A DNA stretch of 64,000 bases from NCBI RefSeq assembly GCF_019399895.1, contig NC_091867.1, positions 3,534,001-3,598,000 of the forward strand. Direction: 5' to 3'. Both the position numbers and the translations under genes were made by a program. The notes beneath the pieces were generated by a model, which saw only the letters and a list, made by a program, of their open reading frames with translations, did no database searches and was not told the DNA's origin. Origin of the DNA: Cardiocondyla obscurior (Eukaryota; Arthropoda; Insecta; Hymenoptera; Formicidae). Shown here one piece after another: positions 1-14,100 of the stretch (its first letter is position 1; every line of letters begins with the position of its first letter).

Positions 1-39
1 TAGTATTTTTTTTATATTAGCTTTGTCGCGATATTAGCA

Positions 40-90
40 CTGTTGTACAAAGAATTGTACAAGACAAGATTTGTACAAATCGTACAATTC
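40..90. repeat. Clustered TTGTACAA palindromes
   Basis: Within about 50 nt the 8-nt palindrome TTGTACAA, or close variants with a GTAC core, appears four times (TTGTACAA, TTGTACAA, TTGTACAA, CGTACAATT). This is visible directly. It may be a degenerate local duplication or a cluster of protein-binding sites; nothing nearby tells which. Confidence 0.45.
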
Positions 91-3000
91 AATATTAATA
101 AAAATATAATTTAAAATAAAAAAATGAAATCATTAAAATATTATTAATGCATAATTCGTGCGTAATACGTTTAATCTTTAATATTAATTATTAACATTAT
201 TACCGCGGTACCCCCAACTACTGTCGAAGAGAATGACATAGATTTCGCTAGATTTTGAAGTCTCTGTGTCACTGACGCTGTCTGTTAGTACTTCTGTAGC
301 GTCAATTGCATTGCGAGATGCATGCGAATCATATTAATTTGCAACGAACGTTGCATATTTCTCTGAAGGTTGATCTTTTAGCGAAAAATACGCTAATTCG
401 ATCCTTTCAATGTTATCATTCGTATTATATTCGGTAAATGCGAAACGTATATGCCGTGTCAGCGGGAAAAATTATGGGTGAAAGCCGTATCTCGATTTCA
501 CTTCGCGTAGATTCATCTCGCGAATCTCGAGGAAGCAAATTCGCAAGATAAAGCGGAGCTATAACGAGATGTAAAGCCGCGCTTAAATTACAGCATCTTT
601 TCAGAGATAGGAAACTAAAAAAAGTAACGTGATAAAAGTGTCATATGGTAAGAAGATAGGATGGATAACCCATGTAATACAGAAAACGTTTATAGCGCGA
701 GAGTAAATTTTACTGTAAAATTACTTCTTAAACAGCGAAAAATCGACATCTCACAATGAGAACGTAAACTAAAAGGTTCTTTTTAATATATTTTAAATTA
801 CCGATAAAAGTGTTAATTATCCTTCAATCGGGAACAATTTAATTTTGGGTAAACGATGTAATACATTTACAGTTTTACAATAATGAGTAGAAGAGCTTAG
901 TCTTTTGCGGCATTATATAATTCTTGAGAGAAACGTTTTGTTTTATAAATTGTTGAAAAAACGCAATTAATAGCACGTGAGAGAAACTAAAGATATTTAC
1001 GCAACAATGACAATGCGCGAGTAGGTCTCCATTGAATCGGAGAGTCGCATCGCATAATGAATGGCCTACTTGTATCGCTGGCAGCTTTTAATGTTTAATT
1101 AAATCACGTTCTCTGCATCCCGCTACGTATATCACCCTTGTCATTCTCACATCACGATAACAAAATGCGTTTAGAGTTTTGCTCGTTGAAATCCGAGCGA
1201 CGCGTATAAATATAATAAAACGCATGGAAAATTTCTTTGCGATTTCCATTTTATTTGGCAATAATAATTCTCCACCGCGTTAGCCCGATTAAATTAAATT
1301 AAACCCAACGGCTCCTCGAGACTTCTAATTTTAAGTTTAAACAGAGAAAAAGTGGCCCGCTGTGATATTACGCGCGAACTCTCCGAAATGTTACTACGCA
1401 GTCAATAACGATTAATGAAAATTCAATATTTGTAGTGAAGATCAAGCGAAAGCTGTAACGCCTCTAACTAAATATAAGCAAACGCGTGCTCCTTCGCATG
1501 GAAATATCCCGACCTTCTCCCTCGATATGTTACGCGCAACGTGCGTATCCAAATTAATTACCTTGTCTATCAATTATTTTACCACGCCGATGCTGTTTCA
1601 ACATAACGTGGATGAAATGCCGGGCGCATTTTTCTGTCGAATAAATTGCGTCGAGCCCCTTGTGACGTTCGTTTCGTATTTTCGGCAGCGTGCTAACGTT
1701 TCGTATATGCGCGATTGCACGCGATTAATCAGAGAACTTTATCACGGAATTCGGTCACGAGCAGCGGTTTGTAAAATTTTTATACGCGTGTTAGACAATA
1801 AGGAAAAAGAAGAAAAAAAAAAAAATAAAAAGCGTCGCAGCCGAAACCCGTTAATCATGCTCGGTGTGCCGGAAATTGGTAGCAATTAGAAGCGGGACAG
1901 GATTTTATCGCGATATTACGAGAGATTTTCGAAAACCGATTGGGATTGAATCATTTTTATTAGTTGAACATGGAAACGAACGTTCCGATATTCATTACGT
2001 TCAATTAGTACGAAAACGCAAAACTTTACGTTAAAATTACTTCACATATCGGTTTGAGTTCTTAAATACTGACGGAGAAATTTCCAGGAATGAAGAGTAC
2101 GTCGTTACTTTTTGTGGAAACGTAATTTAGAAATTAGGTCGGAGTTACATTGACAGTTCGCGAGTGCTAAATATCACAAATTCTCGTAATAACGAGCGCT
2201 TTTTGCCGAATGAAAGGAAATGCCAACAGAATTTCTGTTCCTTCCGTTATACTACCCGTTTTCAAAGATAACGAATTGTCGTTCCATATTGATTCCTTGC
2301 AAGCAGTTCCGCTGGAAAGGAAGCTCTTTATCATATTATTTAATTAAAGAAAAAGAAAGCTAGTGTGTATAAATTAAATCTTGCTTTTGATTGAAAAAAT
2401 TATATGAATCCTTTCGTCTTATCATTTATTCAAATGCTCTGTTGACTCGCAAAGAAATAAAGATTTTTAATAAAAGAACTTAATGTTACGCGATACGTCT
2501 CACATTAAGTTACGCGTTTCGATATATTGTAACTCTTGTAAAACAATTCGCAAATAGGAAATACACAGCAATCCCGATTAAACATTGCACAAAGGAGAAC
2601 CCAGTTGTGAAACTTCCCTCTTCGCGTTCCTAACTCCAGCAACTTTAGATTGAAATGCAATACTATCTAAAATATGAATCAACATACCACACGCTTTATC
2701 ATTAACGTTGCTCTGGCGTTCTTTTACGTAACATTTTTTTTTTTTCAAATTGAGATTTCGTTGGAAATAGTTTTTATTATACAAAGTGCGTCAATGCCGC
2801 CGGATAATCTTTGAAACTTCATTTTCGCGTCACGTAAAAAAATATTTGTTCTCCAAGGACGTAGCGTAGGCCCCTGATTTTCTCATAAGAGTGATATTAC
2901 GGAAGGATTCCCCTGAGATTCCGACGCGCCATATTCTGCGCTTGTTACGGGGATGTGGCTTGATTCCAAGAAAAGCGCCGTCATACGATGCAGGTATATT

Positions 3001-6000
3001 AACTTTTAGAGAGATATAGATGCGCCCTTTTTTTTTTAAATCTCGTATAATAATTATACGTAATATAAAACGAGCGGTAAAAATAAAACGCGTCGGAAGC
3101 GCATCATACGTTTAAACGCCTTAAGAACTTTCGCGATAGCGATGAAGGCAGTTGCACTGACAGGAGCACGAAGCTCTTGTAAAGCTCGCTGTTATAACTT
3201 CCGGCCGTTGGGAGTAACAATGCTGTGTTGAGAATCAAGTTTCAGAAACATACATCAGCAATAACAATGCAATAGCGCGGCATGCAAATAAAAGTATCTT
3301 ACTCAACGGATCAAATGGTCGAGAAAAAATATTTTTTTACTCACATAAATATAGAAAGGAATTGGCACGAACAAATGCGCAAATGATAAAATAAAATCAC
3401 GAACGTCGCATATAAAACATCTCGTTGCAATAAAGCTTTATAATTTTTTGTACAATTTTTGAAAAAAAAAAAATTTAATAAATAAAATAAAATTACATAG
3501 AAACTACTGAATAGATCGTAAATCACGTGCAAGAGTTACGCACCAAGGGTCAAACATTTTTATTTTGCGAAAAAATATAAAATTTTATTAAAGACGTTAC
3601 GGTCTCGTTGTGAGGTCAATTGGTCTTAAATGAAGCAACATTGCGTAGCAAGCGTTGACGAATCATCTTCTAGTCGCATAAACGAAGCCGGAAGTTTCAT
3701 TTGAATCTGGCCGCATTTATTAGCTCTTTCGCAACTATTGAATGAGACATACCATGTGATATACCATACGCGCAAATACCATGTATTTGCAATTTATCAA
3801 ATTACGTATTGTACATTGCGCTCAGTATTTATCTTAACTCTCTCATTAAATTGGAAATTCTATAAAGTACTAAATTAGCCAGAATTAACCAAATTGAAGA
3901 CTTAATTAAGTCAGTTTTAATTTTCATATATTTACATTTTTTGTTCCCTTAAAAGATATTTCAATATAACCATTAATATAGTCAGATATTGATTAAATCT
4001 TTTTTTTTTTAGCTTCTTAGATAATACTATTTTTTATTCTTATTTTCTTTCTTTCTTCTTATCCTATTATTACGCCTTGACAAACAAAGATTGAAGTAAA
4101 AGACTGAGGTAGGAGAAAGAGAAATATGTACTTACAAAAAGTTTGAGTAGATGGATATTAATTTCGCGGCTGCTCTTAAAAACTTTGTTCCCTTGATTTT
4201 TATATTTTGTTAGATTTTCAAATATTTTAATTCGTCGAAATCGTAAGTAACCGTGATTCACACAAACGCAAAAATACATCTGTTGATAATTCGACCGAAA
4301 AGAGCCGAGTACCTTTATGCAAATTTGATTTCATCGTGATTCTATCCAATCTTAAATTAGTTCTTAGTTATTTTTTTTTTAAGAATTAAGTTAATAATTC
4401 GTCTCGATATAATTTGCCGCGCAGACATACCATAATTAAATTGTGGCGTTATAAAATATGTAGCTCCGTCCTTGCGAGACAGAAAAGGGATGTCTGTGCG
4501 GCAAATATTACAGTACGTTCGGGTGGGATTTTAAAATGGAGATTTAGCTCGTTCACTTGCGGCATAGAAAAAATTAACTCCCCCTTTAAACCGGTGAAGT
4601 GAGATATCGCGTACGAAGTCGAGTGCCAACCACATCTTATTTAATTATTTCGCTCGATTACTTCGCTCCGCTTAAGGAAACACTCGATACACTTCCAATC
4701 TACTCACGGTAATCAAACTCCTAGCAAACTTTGAGAAAACTGAGAATTAAATTTGCGTTGTGACTTAGCAATTAAAATAATTTATCTTGTTTTTGTACAG
4801 TTAATATTTAGAGGATTCTATATATGTATATATACATATATACAGATTTATTTTGCATTTTAGTTTTTAAACTCGATTTAATCTCCAGTTTTATTTAAAA
4901 TTATATTACGTGTATGCAGCTACCACCGTTCATACGTACACACATAAATTTCGAAATGAGATCAATTTAAAGTTAACATTACTCCGCGGTATATGTATAT
5001 GTATTTTTTTTTTTATTTAACTTTGCTGAGATGGTCGCGATAATCGCTTATTTTAGTGCTTATAGAGATACGCTCATAGTGCTTATAGGTACGATACGAG
5101 AAAACTTTTAAAGCATTCGCGCGCACCGAGCTCACTGGCTTAAACTCTCGTTTTAAAATGAGCTTTGGACAAAAGAGTCAATAAAAGCATGCTTTCCAGC
5201 AAACTGTGCGTATATCCTCCATTTAATGTACCATCGCATACTTGATTAAACAAACGCGGCAGAGTAAAGCGCATTCAACGAGTAACATCCACAGTCGCGT
5301 ATAATCGACGCCTGTCCCAACCGACACTAATCTCCCGCAATTTATTCAGCGGCACGTTGAAAAATATAATCTCCACTTCGATGCAAATAAAACACGCAAA
5401 ATCCCGTCAGCGGGAGGCATTCAATATCGTGCCGATGACGATTGCGAAATATGTCAGGCGGTAAAAACTGGCGCATAAATTTATCACAAACCTATATGAC
5501 GGATCAGTTTTATATTATCATATATGAAATTATATTTTATCGGAAAATTGTATGAAAATATCGTGTCCGCTGAAATAATATTTTTCTCGGATGTTATTTG
5601 CTTTTTCAAACTATGCTTTATCTTTTAACCGAGCTAACGATTTTATTTTTACTTTCTCGATTTTCGTTGACGCATAACGCGATCGCGGTGGAAAATCAAC
5701 ACGCAAGATTTCGGAGCAAATTTCAGAGTACCAAGTCGATTAACCGTTTACCTTACACCGTTCGTCTACTTACACGAGTTTCCCAGCAGAACAGTTTACG
5801 TTGTCCCGTTTATTAACCGAGTAATTACAGCCACCGTATTATGTCGGTCTTTAGTCAATGGAACACAACGTTGATACACTGAAATTCTGTTCCTTGGCAA
5901 GTTACATTATCAAGTCGGTTTCGGCTGGCTAGTTTTGATAACGATGTAATTAATTAAAGATGCGGGTATTATTTTAAATATTTGCGCGTACGAAAATTAC

Positions 6001-6484
6001 GTGAATCGCTTGTATCATTTTCGTTATTGCAAAACGGGGGAATATCTTTGCTTACGAAAAATGTGGAAAAATATTGAAAACGACACGGGAAAACGTCACG
6101 CGTATAAACCTTCGCAAAACTCTTTCAAATATCACTGAATTCCAAATCCGCGTTATTTCGCTGTTGATCCTGTCAACGCGCAAACAAACTTTTCCCATAC
6201 CGTCAACGCGTATTTTAAATGAGAAACGCGGAGAGATCGTTCAAAGATCAAAATTTCGTCTATATTGCGCGGAAAAGTCATCTCACGTACGAAATTAATT
6301 ACGCGTTAACTCTCCGTCCGCATGCAAATCCGGCTAAGGATTTCTAAGCGATTGAAATTGTTCGTGCTTGCCCGCGGCTTAGCGTCGACCTAGCAAAGTG
6401 CTCGTACACAGTAAACGTTGCCGCGCAAACGAGAGGTACCACCGCACCAGGCAGGTCGTCGTTTTCCTAATGATCGATAGAGAC

Positions 6485-6503
6485 ATCGTCGTCGTCGTCA
6501 TCA

Positions 6504-6570
<67 letters not shown>

Positions 6571-6571
6571 T
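6485..6571. repeat. (GTC)n trinucleotide microsatellite
   Basis: About 85 nt of GTC/CGT repeats, interrupted by a few ATC units and one GCC unit; the 3' half is about 14 uninterrupted units. It is open on both strands (poly-Val on +, poly-Thr on -), which explains the two opposing open reading frames of about 65 codons over it. There is no sign that either is translated. Confidence 0.9.
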
Positions 6572-9500
6572 GGCACTGCGCGACCATTAAATTAGCCGCC
6601 TTCAAAGTCTAACCGCCCCCTGTCCTTTACACTCTCTTTGAAGCGTGTTCTTCGTTACGCGCCGCGCGACACTGACATTTTACCGTTCCACGACTGGAAC
6701 AGTAGCATCGCCGTGATGTTGCGACATTAGAACGCTCGGGATAATGCGGATTTGCAAAAACGAATGAACAACGACCGACGTCTACTTCAATCTTTCGCGA
6801 TAATCGCGGTTGGGTTTGATACCGCCATACCGCCGCTAATATCTCGAATAGTATCGGTTTTACCTAATGCAGGTGCTTCCGCCTATCGAATACGAGGAAT
6901 AAGTCGAATAACTTGCATGACTCGAACGGCCGGTCTCGATAATCCGTGGCATGATTGCTTGATTGAACTTAATCTAATATCAGACTTAGGCCGACTCACG
7001 TGCGGCTTATTATCAATGCAACGTTCGTGATCGTCTGACACAAGGCTTAAATAGATTGGATTAGACCACGTACGTGATATAACGATTATGAAGTTAATCT
7101 CATATTGCAGACGTTACTGCAACATCGGCTTATCGTAGGATCGCCAAGTTTATGATGAATATAACGGTAGTACGTAATGAAATCAAATTAGAATAGCAGT
7201 TTACTTTCGAAATTGTTTTGCGTTGTATGACGATTCTTCCGTATATTTCTTTGTGCACGAATGCACACTGTATCGCAAAGCAAACCAAATTAGAAAATAA
7301 TTACTCTATCAGAAAGAAAATCTATCGAGTTATCAAAAATTTTTAGACGCGCATTTCTATCATCCTTTCTCTTTGCCGTCTTTATGCTCGTAAAAATCTT
7401 GTAAATTTTATCAAAGTTTTTCGAATCCCTGGTAAATTAAATATAAGCTACGAACCTCAAAAGAGCTTTTCTGCCGATATATTCTCTCGGCGGTCTTTTC
7501 AACGACTGTGATATACCGCAAAAATAACAAACTTCTTTTCATCTCATGTAATTGCATTGTGTCGTGTTTGCCGTGAACGTGTGGCATTTACGCGATAACG
7601 AAGTACGTTTTACAAATTCACAGTTATTAGCAATTATTTGACGGATATAAGCGGATCTTCAAATTTAATTAAGGTTAGCGAAGTCTAATGCGGCTGAAGT
7701 TTCGCCGGCGGTTATACATGTCTGTTTCGAAAATCGTTATGCTCGCACAACTAGAAATACTAATTAGGAAGACCAATTACGATTTCCATATCACCATCAA
7801 TCAATTAACCACAACTCTCGACCGTTCTCCGCTGCAGACGAAAAATTTTGTTGCGAGTCACACCGTACGATTTATAATCGTTGAAATAAACGCGTGACCC
7901 ACAATCTATATGTTACATAATTTTTATTAAAATTTCACAAACGCACCGCTCCTTCCCTCCCCTTTGACACGCATGCTCCGCCATGAAAGATATTTTAAAT
8001 AACTTCGCTATTAACGTGGTAGATACACAACGTATAAAAACGTGATACAGAGAAATTTGTGACGAGAAATTAATAAAATTCAACTGTAATCGCGTACCTG
8101 ATATTTAGTTAAAATCTTCTATCTTCGCGTGCGTGCATGTCCCTTAAAAGACAAAAAAAAAATTGCCGCGTAATAGTTTGTTCGTAATAATTAATTCGAT
8201 CGTAAGCCGACACTCGCGGGACGACAGTTTTGGAGATGAAACAATTCATTAAAGTGTAATGCGCGATGAAGCACGAGTTTAATCGAACTTTGCAAATATG
8301 TTCAATAGCTTCTCTTTGCTAGAACGCGTTTCGCAACGAAATCTCGGTATTTGTGCTGACAGAATCGCTGCGAACTAAGCTGTCGCAACATGCGCGGAAG
8401 TTTTCAAAGTCCCGCTTCTTAACAGTGCTCCTCCTTTAAAGTTCAAACTTGAAATAGTCTTAGAACCATTAAGTATCCCTTAGAATTCTCGTTGCAGTCT
8501 TAATTAACGTATTGTATATTGACGAACATTTTATGAACGTCTGTTAAAACTATCGTGTAAACGCCGGTGAACTGCATGCGAAATGATGTTAAATAAATAC
8601 TGGAATAATAACGTTTACCCTCCGTCTCGTGCAAAGCGCGATGCTCAAACATCCTCCAAATTTATTAACCATCGATTATAATTCTCGTCACGCAGCGGAG
8701 CGATGGTACATTTATTCGCAGCTTTACATCGAATCACAGCCGGTCCATTGCTCCCTCATGCCTGAATTCAATCAACCGCGTGTTCTTACTTACATTTACC
8801 TTTTCGGCGTGTCCCATATGCACGCAGCAGATAAAGTGATGCAACCGAACACACGCCACAGATCGATAAGTTTGTCCTATCGGTCTGGACAATGTGTGAA
8901 CAAGTTATGAACAAACTACGCGAGCTAATTAAATTTTTTTTCAAATTATTATATGCATATAGTTATAAAATGTACGTAACAACAAGGAGAGGGATAGTGG
9001 AGAAAGTGATTGGACCGACAGCGTGCAATTGTCTTCCGGCAGTACTTAAAAATAATTTTTTTCTTTAAAAAAAAAAAAAAGTTTAATTAAAATCTTGCAT
9101 AGAAGACTTAATTAAAATTTACAGCACAAAATTATTTGACAATCGATTTTGCATACAGCTTTGCGAGATACCGGGTAAAAAGCGAGCGTAGCAAAAGCTG
9201 TCACGGTGTCGTCAAATGTTTTTTTCTGACGTTGCAAAATAGCACCCTGGAAAAACGCTTCCTCCGCCTTCCGCGCAATGAAATAACGCTCGGATTGACT
9301 TCGCGTAATTATAGATGTAAAGAAAGGTGTGTGTTAAAAGTTATGCGGAGAACGCGCCGCGGGGGAAGAAAGACGATGGGCGTGGAATCAAAAGTAATCG
9401 CAGTTGTAACGAAAAATATTCGCAGTGGAAATTTTTAATACTTTCCAGCAAATGCGTTTTTAATTTCCTCAGATTTGTCACCGGCATTCGTCACGGTCTA

Positions 9501-10423
9501 CGAATTTCATAGAGGAGCAAAGTCGCGCTTTCCTTGCCGCTACTTAATCCCGAATCCCGACCCAAGTTGTTAAAAAGTACACGTCTGCTGTTTAATAATA
9601 AATCTTGAAAAATGAAAGTGACAGGGGCAATGACAGTATTTAATCGTGGCGCAGATTTAGAATTACAATTTTAATAAATTTGCATATTTTCAACAAGCCC
9701 GGTGGCTTTATTTTATAATTTAATCATACTTTAAAATAACACTTTGAAAGTCTCGATTCACTTCCTCCTCACGCGAATATATGCAAATTCCTTCGCGTCA
9801 ATAAATAATATTGCTATTCAAGTCTGCTCATTGATATCATTGCCTGCGGCAACATTTATAAATAAAATTATCATGAGAGTAGTTTTTACATTATTGACGA
9901 GTAACATAATATTAATCAAACTTTTTGCTATCTCTTTTACATGTAATTTATCTAAAAGCACGAGAAATGAACACCTGATTAAATTAAGATATCAAGAGTA
10001 TTCTCAAATGCAGAGGTGCGCTTGAGAACTTGTCGAACTCTCTCCACTCGCTCTGTTGTTGCATCGACGAATTGTATTTGCCCAAATAATTGGCCTGATT
10101 GGTATGTAAAGTCAATATATGCGTTCAAGCTGGTGTCTCGACAAAAGATTTAATGCACAAGATACATTAACGATTTATCTGATCTGTCAGGTTTACCATT
10201 GTTTTACTTTGTCTCGTTCGTTAGGGAATATTATTCAAGACATTAATTCCTATATCGCCGACATCAGAAATGTTCCTAATTTCGCTTGCATGAATGATAC
10301 CAATTAAGAACCAAGACGTAATCGTAAATTTTACGAAAGCTCGAGCTTGATTTGAAAAAAAATTCACAATTCAAAATTCACGACGTTTTTGTTCATAAAA
10401 TTCTACTAAAACATTCCTGTGAT

Positions 10424-11143
10424 CTAAGTTATACCTAAATTTCTCTGGAGAGCGCGGTATTCTGTCATTTTCGTTTTTGCATCTAGTATATCTTGTTGTC
10501 CATGAAAATGTAAATGGGCACATTTCTGATGCACGCCGTGGGTGGTGTGTATGTAGTATTCACTATTCAGCAACGGTGATGCGTAATATTGAGCTAACAA
10601 TTTCTGAAGTTGTGTGGTGTTAGTGGCTTGCGACAGCAAACCAGTGACAAATTTGCAGCTGTATGTAAAATTGATACGGCGGTTAATACTTGAAGAAAAT
10701 CTTAATTCAACAAATTATTAACGCACGTGAGGAAAACGAAATATAAAAATTCTTTTAGATCCGGTATTAAAAAATTGCTAAAGCTGTAATATTTGCATTG
10801 TTTCACTTCGTTCGCCATCGTGATAGAAATCGGTAACGCGCAGCATATTTTTGAAACGTCAGGAACAAAAATTATCGTTACGTAAGGTTTTATTTTACAC
10901 TCCGCGAAAAATGTATCGCGCGCTCGTTATATCCGTATCGCCAATTTTCCACGTCAATAAGTTCCGATCTGAAAATTCACGTGTAACGAAATAATCGCGC
11001 GAGATATATTCAGCAAAGTTTTCAGCGTGTACATGTCTCGCCTGTCCCTGCACTGCATTCTGTATATTGACGAGACTGGTTAGATGAAAGGTACCGAAAG
11101 TTACATCGATGGAACTTAATGTTATTATCAGGGCATGCGACAA
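10424..11143 (-). CDS. Candidate coding exons of an unrecognised gene
   Basis: Two open segments on the - strand look like exons, but I do not recognise the product. Segment B (10658..10435) follows a clean acceptor (TACATACAG). It stays open in a varied, non-repetitive frame that includes CKFVTGLLSQ, HTTHGVHQKCAHLHFHG and MTEYRALQRN, and reaches a donor-like TTTAG/GTATAA; without that donor it stops at 10424. Segment A (11143..10899) is open with VNIQNAVQGQARHVHAENF. A GT/GTAAAA donor there would leave phase 2, which is the phase B needs. No in-frame ATG or clear upstream acceptor was found for A, so the gene is incomplete as read. A TATA box and 5' exon on the same strand at 15.78-16.0 kb could be its promoter. 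It could instead be a decayed gene or chance reading frames. Confidence 0.33.
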
Positions 11144-14100
11144 TTTTAGAAATTATACAATATTCGATAAAGCGTGCATGCACGTATAATTAAAAAATAA
11201 GAGAATATTTAAATTATTAATTTACGCCGTGTTTATTCAATTGTTTATAGTAATATTGAAATCGACCGTAATTACATTATCGTGACGTTACTCTATCTGT
11301 ATAAATTAAAGGCAAAACAAGCGGAAAATTGTATTACAAGCTCAATTACACAGGAAAACAAGATAACAAAGCTGGTGAATTGTTACATGTTTTTATAGTA
11401 TCGTTTTTATCACATTAGCTTATCAGTTTTGCACATTGCAAATCTGAACCTGTAAAATATGATTGTTCTCGAAAGTAATAATTACTAGAAAAATGTTTTA
11501 AAATTATTACGCTCCTTTAAGATTTCGATCTGATACATTTACTCTATAATTAGTTCCGAAAAGATAATTCTCGCGGAAAGATTAAAAGATGTTCTCCATA
11601 AATTTCAAATTTAATTTTATATATGATAACAATCGTTATTGCTATAGTATTTTCTAACTTTTACTGAATTGGTAATACGGATAATAAGAAGAAAGTAAGG
11701 AGATAATTTTATTTGCCCCAGGAAATATATTGATTTGATTGAGCGGAACAGTAATGAGAGAGGAAAACCCTTAATATTGTGTAATAATGCAACGCTATAG
11801 ATACATTTATGGATATTCGATAAACTTATCTCTTATCTTCGAGATTTTTTTTTAAGTTTAGTAATATTCTCAGAGCAAATTATTCTCAGTAACTTAATGA
11901 TGATAAAAAATACGAGTAAAATTCAAATACATTTTTGATGACACCGAGTTTCAGTTCATATTTTATGTCATTTCTGGTCGTTAAATAACCATTAGTTTGA
12001 AATATAAATGTTTAGATATATGTATACAAGATTCGTGTAATTGTTAGATATGTCATGGAATAAATTTAAGTGGGATACAACAGATTAAAAAAAAAAAACA
12101 ATTTGAAATAGTCAACTTATTGGTTTTGTTACAACAAAAATTAATAATCTATTTTACAAATTTAATTATTTAAAAATTAAAAAGTTTAGGTCGCATAATT
12201 TTTTTACGACGAAGAAATTATGCCGGAGATTTGTCATTTCGTAACACAAAGCTATTCCCATGGTACCAAAAACTCTGCGCTAATCAAAGTAGTTGAAAGT
12301 GTCATAAATTTTAAAAGATGATCACTAGTCGTTCCTTTAACGAGAGCAAATAGTGCGCGTTTGCTAGTTCTGAGAGAAAGAAAGATTATCTGCCGCGAAA
12401 ACGTTTGTTTAGTACTTCAATAAAGACACTTGCATTTTCCGCTACAAAAATCCCGAGAAACGATTATTAAGAGTGTTGAAATAGTTTTGAAATTATCGTT
12501 AATGCAAAATAATAATGTTGTAATAAAGAACAGTACGAAGTTACTGAGACAATTAAATTAATTTATCTGATTGTGTAACGTGATTCACGAACGGGGTCAA
12601 AAGAGGAAAAACTATTTATCTTTTACCGTCGGCACAATAGTTAGTTAAACCGTCGTCGTTCTTTATGACCGCCACCAAACGATTCTCGTGCAATCATTAT
12701 TTCATATTAATCATATAAAATGCTGGACTAATACTTACAACATCGCGATGTAGTAGACGAAATTATTTAAAATTGCCCGCAGTGCAGGTAATGGCGATTC
12801 AACGGAGTGAAAACGAAAATGAATTGCGCGATAATTTCATTAGCAGCCACGCGAAATTTTTGCGAAAAAAAAAAATTATGCGCCTTAGGTCTACCGTGTT
12901 TGCCATTCAAGTGTTGAATTTATATTTATTGCATTTGACACACATATAGCCACTTAAATAGCCGCCACTATTAATAAATAATCGATAGTTTTTTTACAGT
13001 AGAGTATGCATTATATGCTGCTTTATGCATCAAGAATGTAAATAGACGGATCACAGTTATATCACGTATTATACAAAACAAAACTTGCACGTGCCCCGGC
13101 GATATTAGATTTCATAGTATCCGGTAATATATACCCCGATATATTTTCATAAAGATTTAATGAACCATCTATATGACGACAGAGCAATAGTAATATTTAA
13201 CGATTGAAAAGAATACATTACGAGATATATACATAGATGTATGTGTAAAATTGATCGATTATATTTATACACTAATGACTACACGTGCAGACGTAAAGAT
13301 TTGTCTTTCCTCCGATAAAAGATAATGATTTGATTTGTCTGTTATCTCAAGGGAAAAAGAAAAAAAAAAAGAAAATTCTTTTTTACTTACGTGCACGATT
13401 GATTTGAACGCACGTAGAATACATACAGATCTTTATTTTGAGATAGAGTGCAAATTTTTATGGTGCTGATTGACAGAAAACACCTTGTCAATTTAATATC
13501 AATTGTATATATGTATAAAAGATATCGTAACGTTCATATAAATCAGAATCCACTTTGCGGTGAGATGTTTCTTGAAAATGTTACGACAGCCCGAGATGAG
13601 AAATTTGTCGAGGTGATAACTTTTAATACACAAAGATAAAAATATTGCATTTAGATATTATATCTATACATATAATGGATCGTAATTTTACTGTCCATTT
13701 ACTATCGCTCACTATTATGTCGTCAAACGTGTTTGACAAAGATTAATTGCTCAACTTAACTTTAAGCTGCATTTAAATTTAATTTACAATAAATCTGTCC
13801 GGATTATTCCGTCTGCTATTATAAATTAGACTTATGTCATGAGGTTTATCAATCATTAATTTGTGCAATTAATATTCATGCACAGGCTCGCAAATTTCAA
13901 TGCTGCACGCATCGTCGCTCGCCTCGTCTATAGTTAGCGATGTATAAAATATCACAGCACCCTATCGATAATCAAATAGTGATTTTGCGGCGGTAAACGC
14001 ACACGTGCGTAGTAATCGCGTCATAAAAAATGAAATGTCTTCTTCTATCAGCGCGCATTAATATAGAGAATACCATATATCAAACGACGTAGAAATCGAG

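Larger units (their letters stand above)
1..10423. other. No gene recognised; AT-rich intergenic or intronic DNA
   Basis: I see no exon chain, tRNA or transposon here that I can defend. The open reading frames are short, lack splice context and show no recognisable protein motif. The longest, about 120 codons at 1527..1889, ends in a lysine-rich tail made by an A-rich tract and is probably chance. The stretch holds microsatellites (listed separately) and several A or T runs of 10-14 nt. It could be intergenic, or an intron of a gene whose exons lie outside the window. Confidence 0.5.

Noticed and set aside
1527..1889. 120-codon open frame on +
   Set aside because: No domain, no splice context, and a lysine-rich end made by an A tract. 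Frames of this length are expected by chance in a 64 kb window.
6379..6595. Opposing poly-Thr and poly-Val frames
   Set aside because: Both are translations of the (GTC)n microsatellite, not genes.
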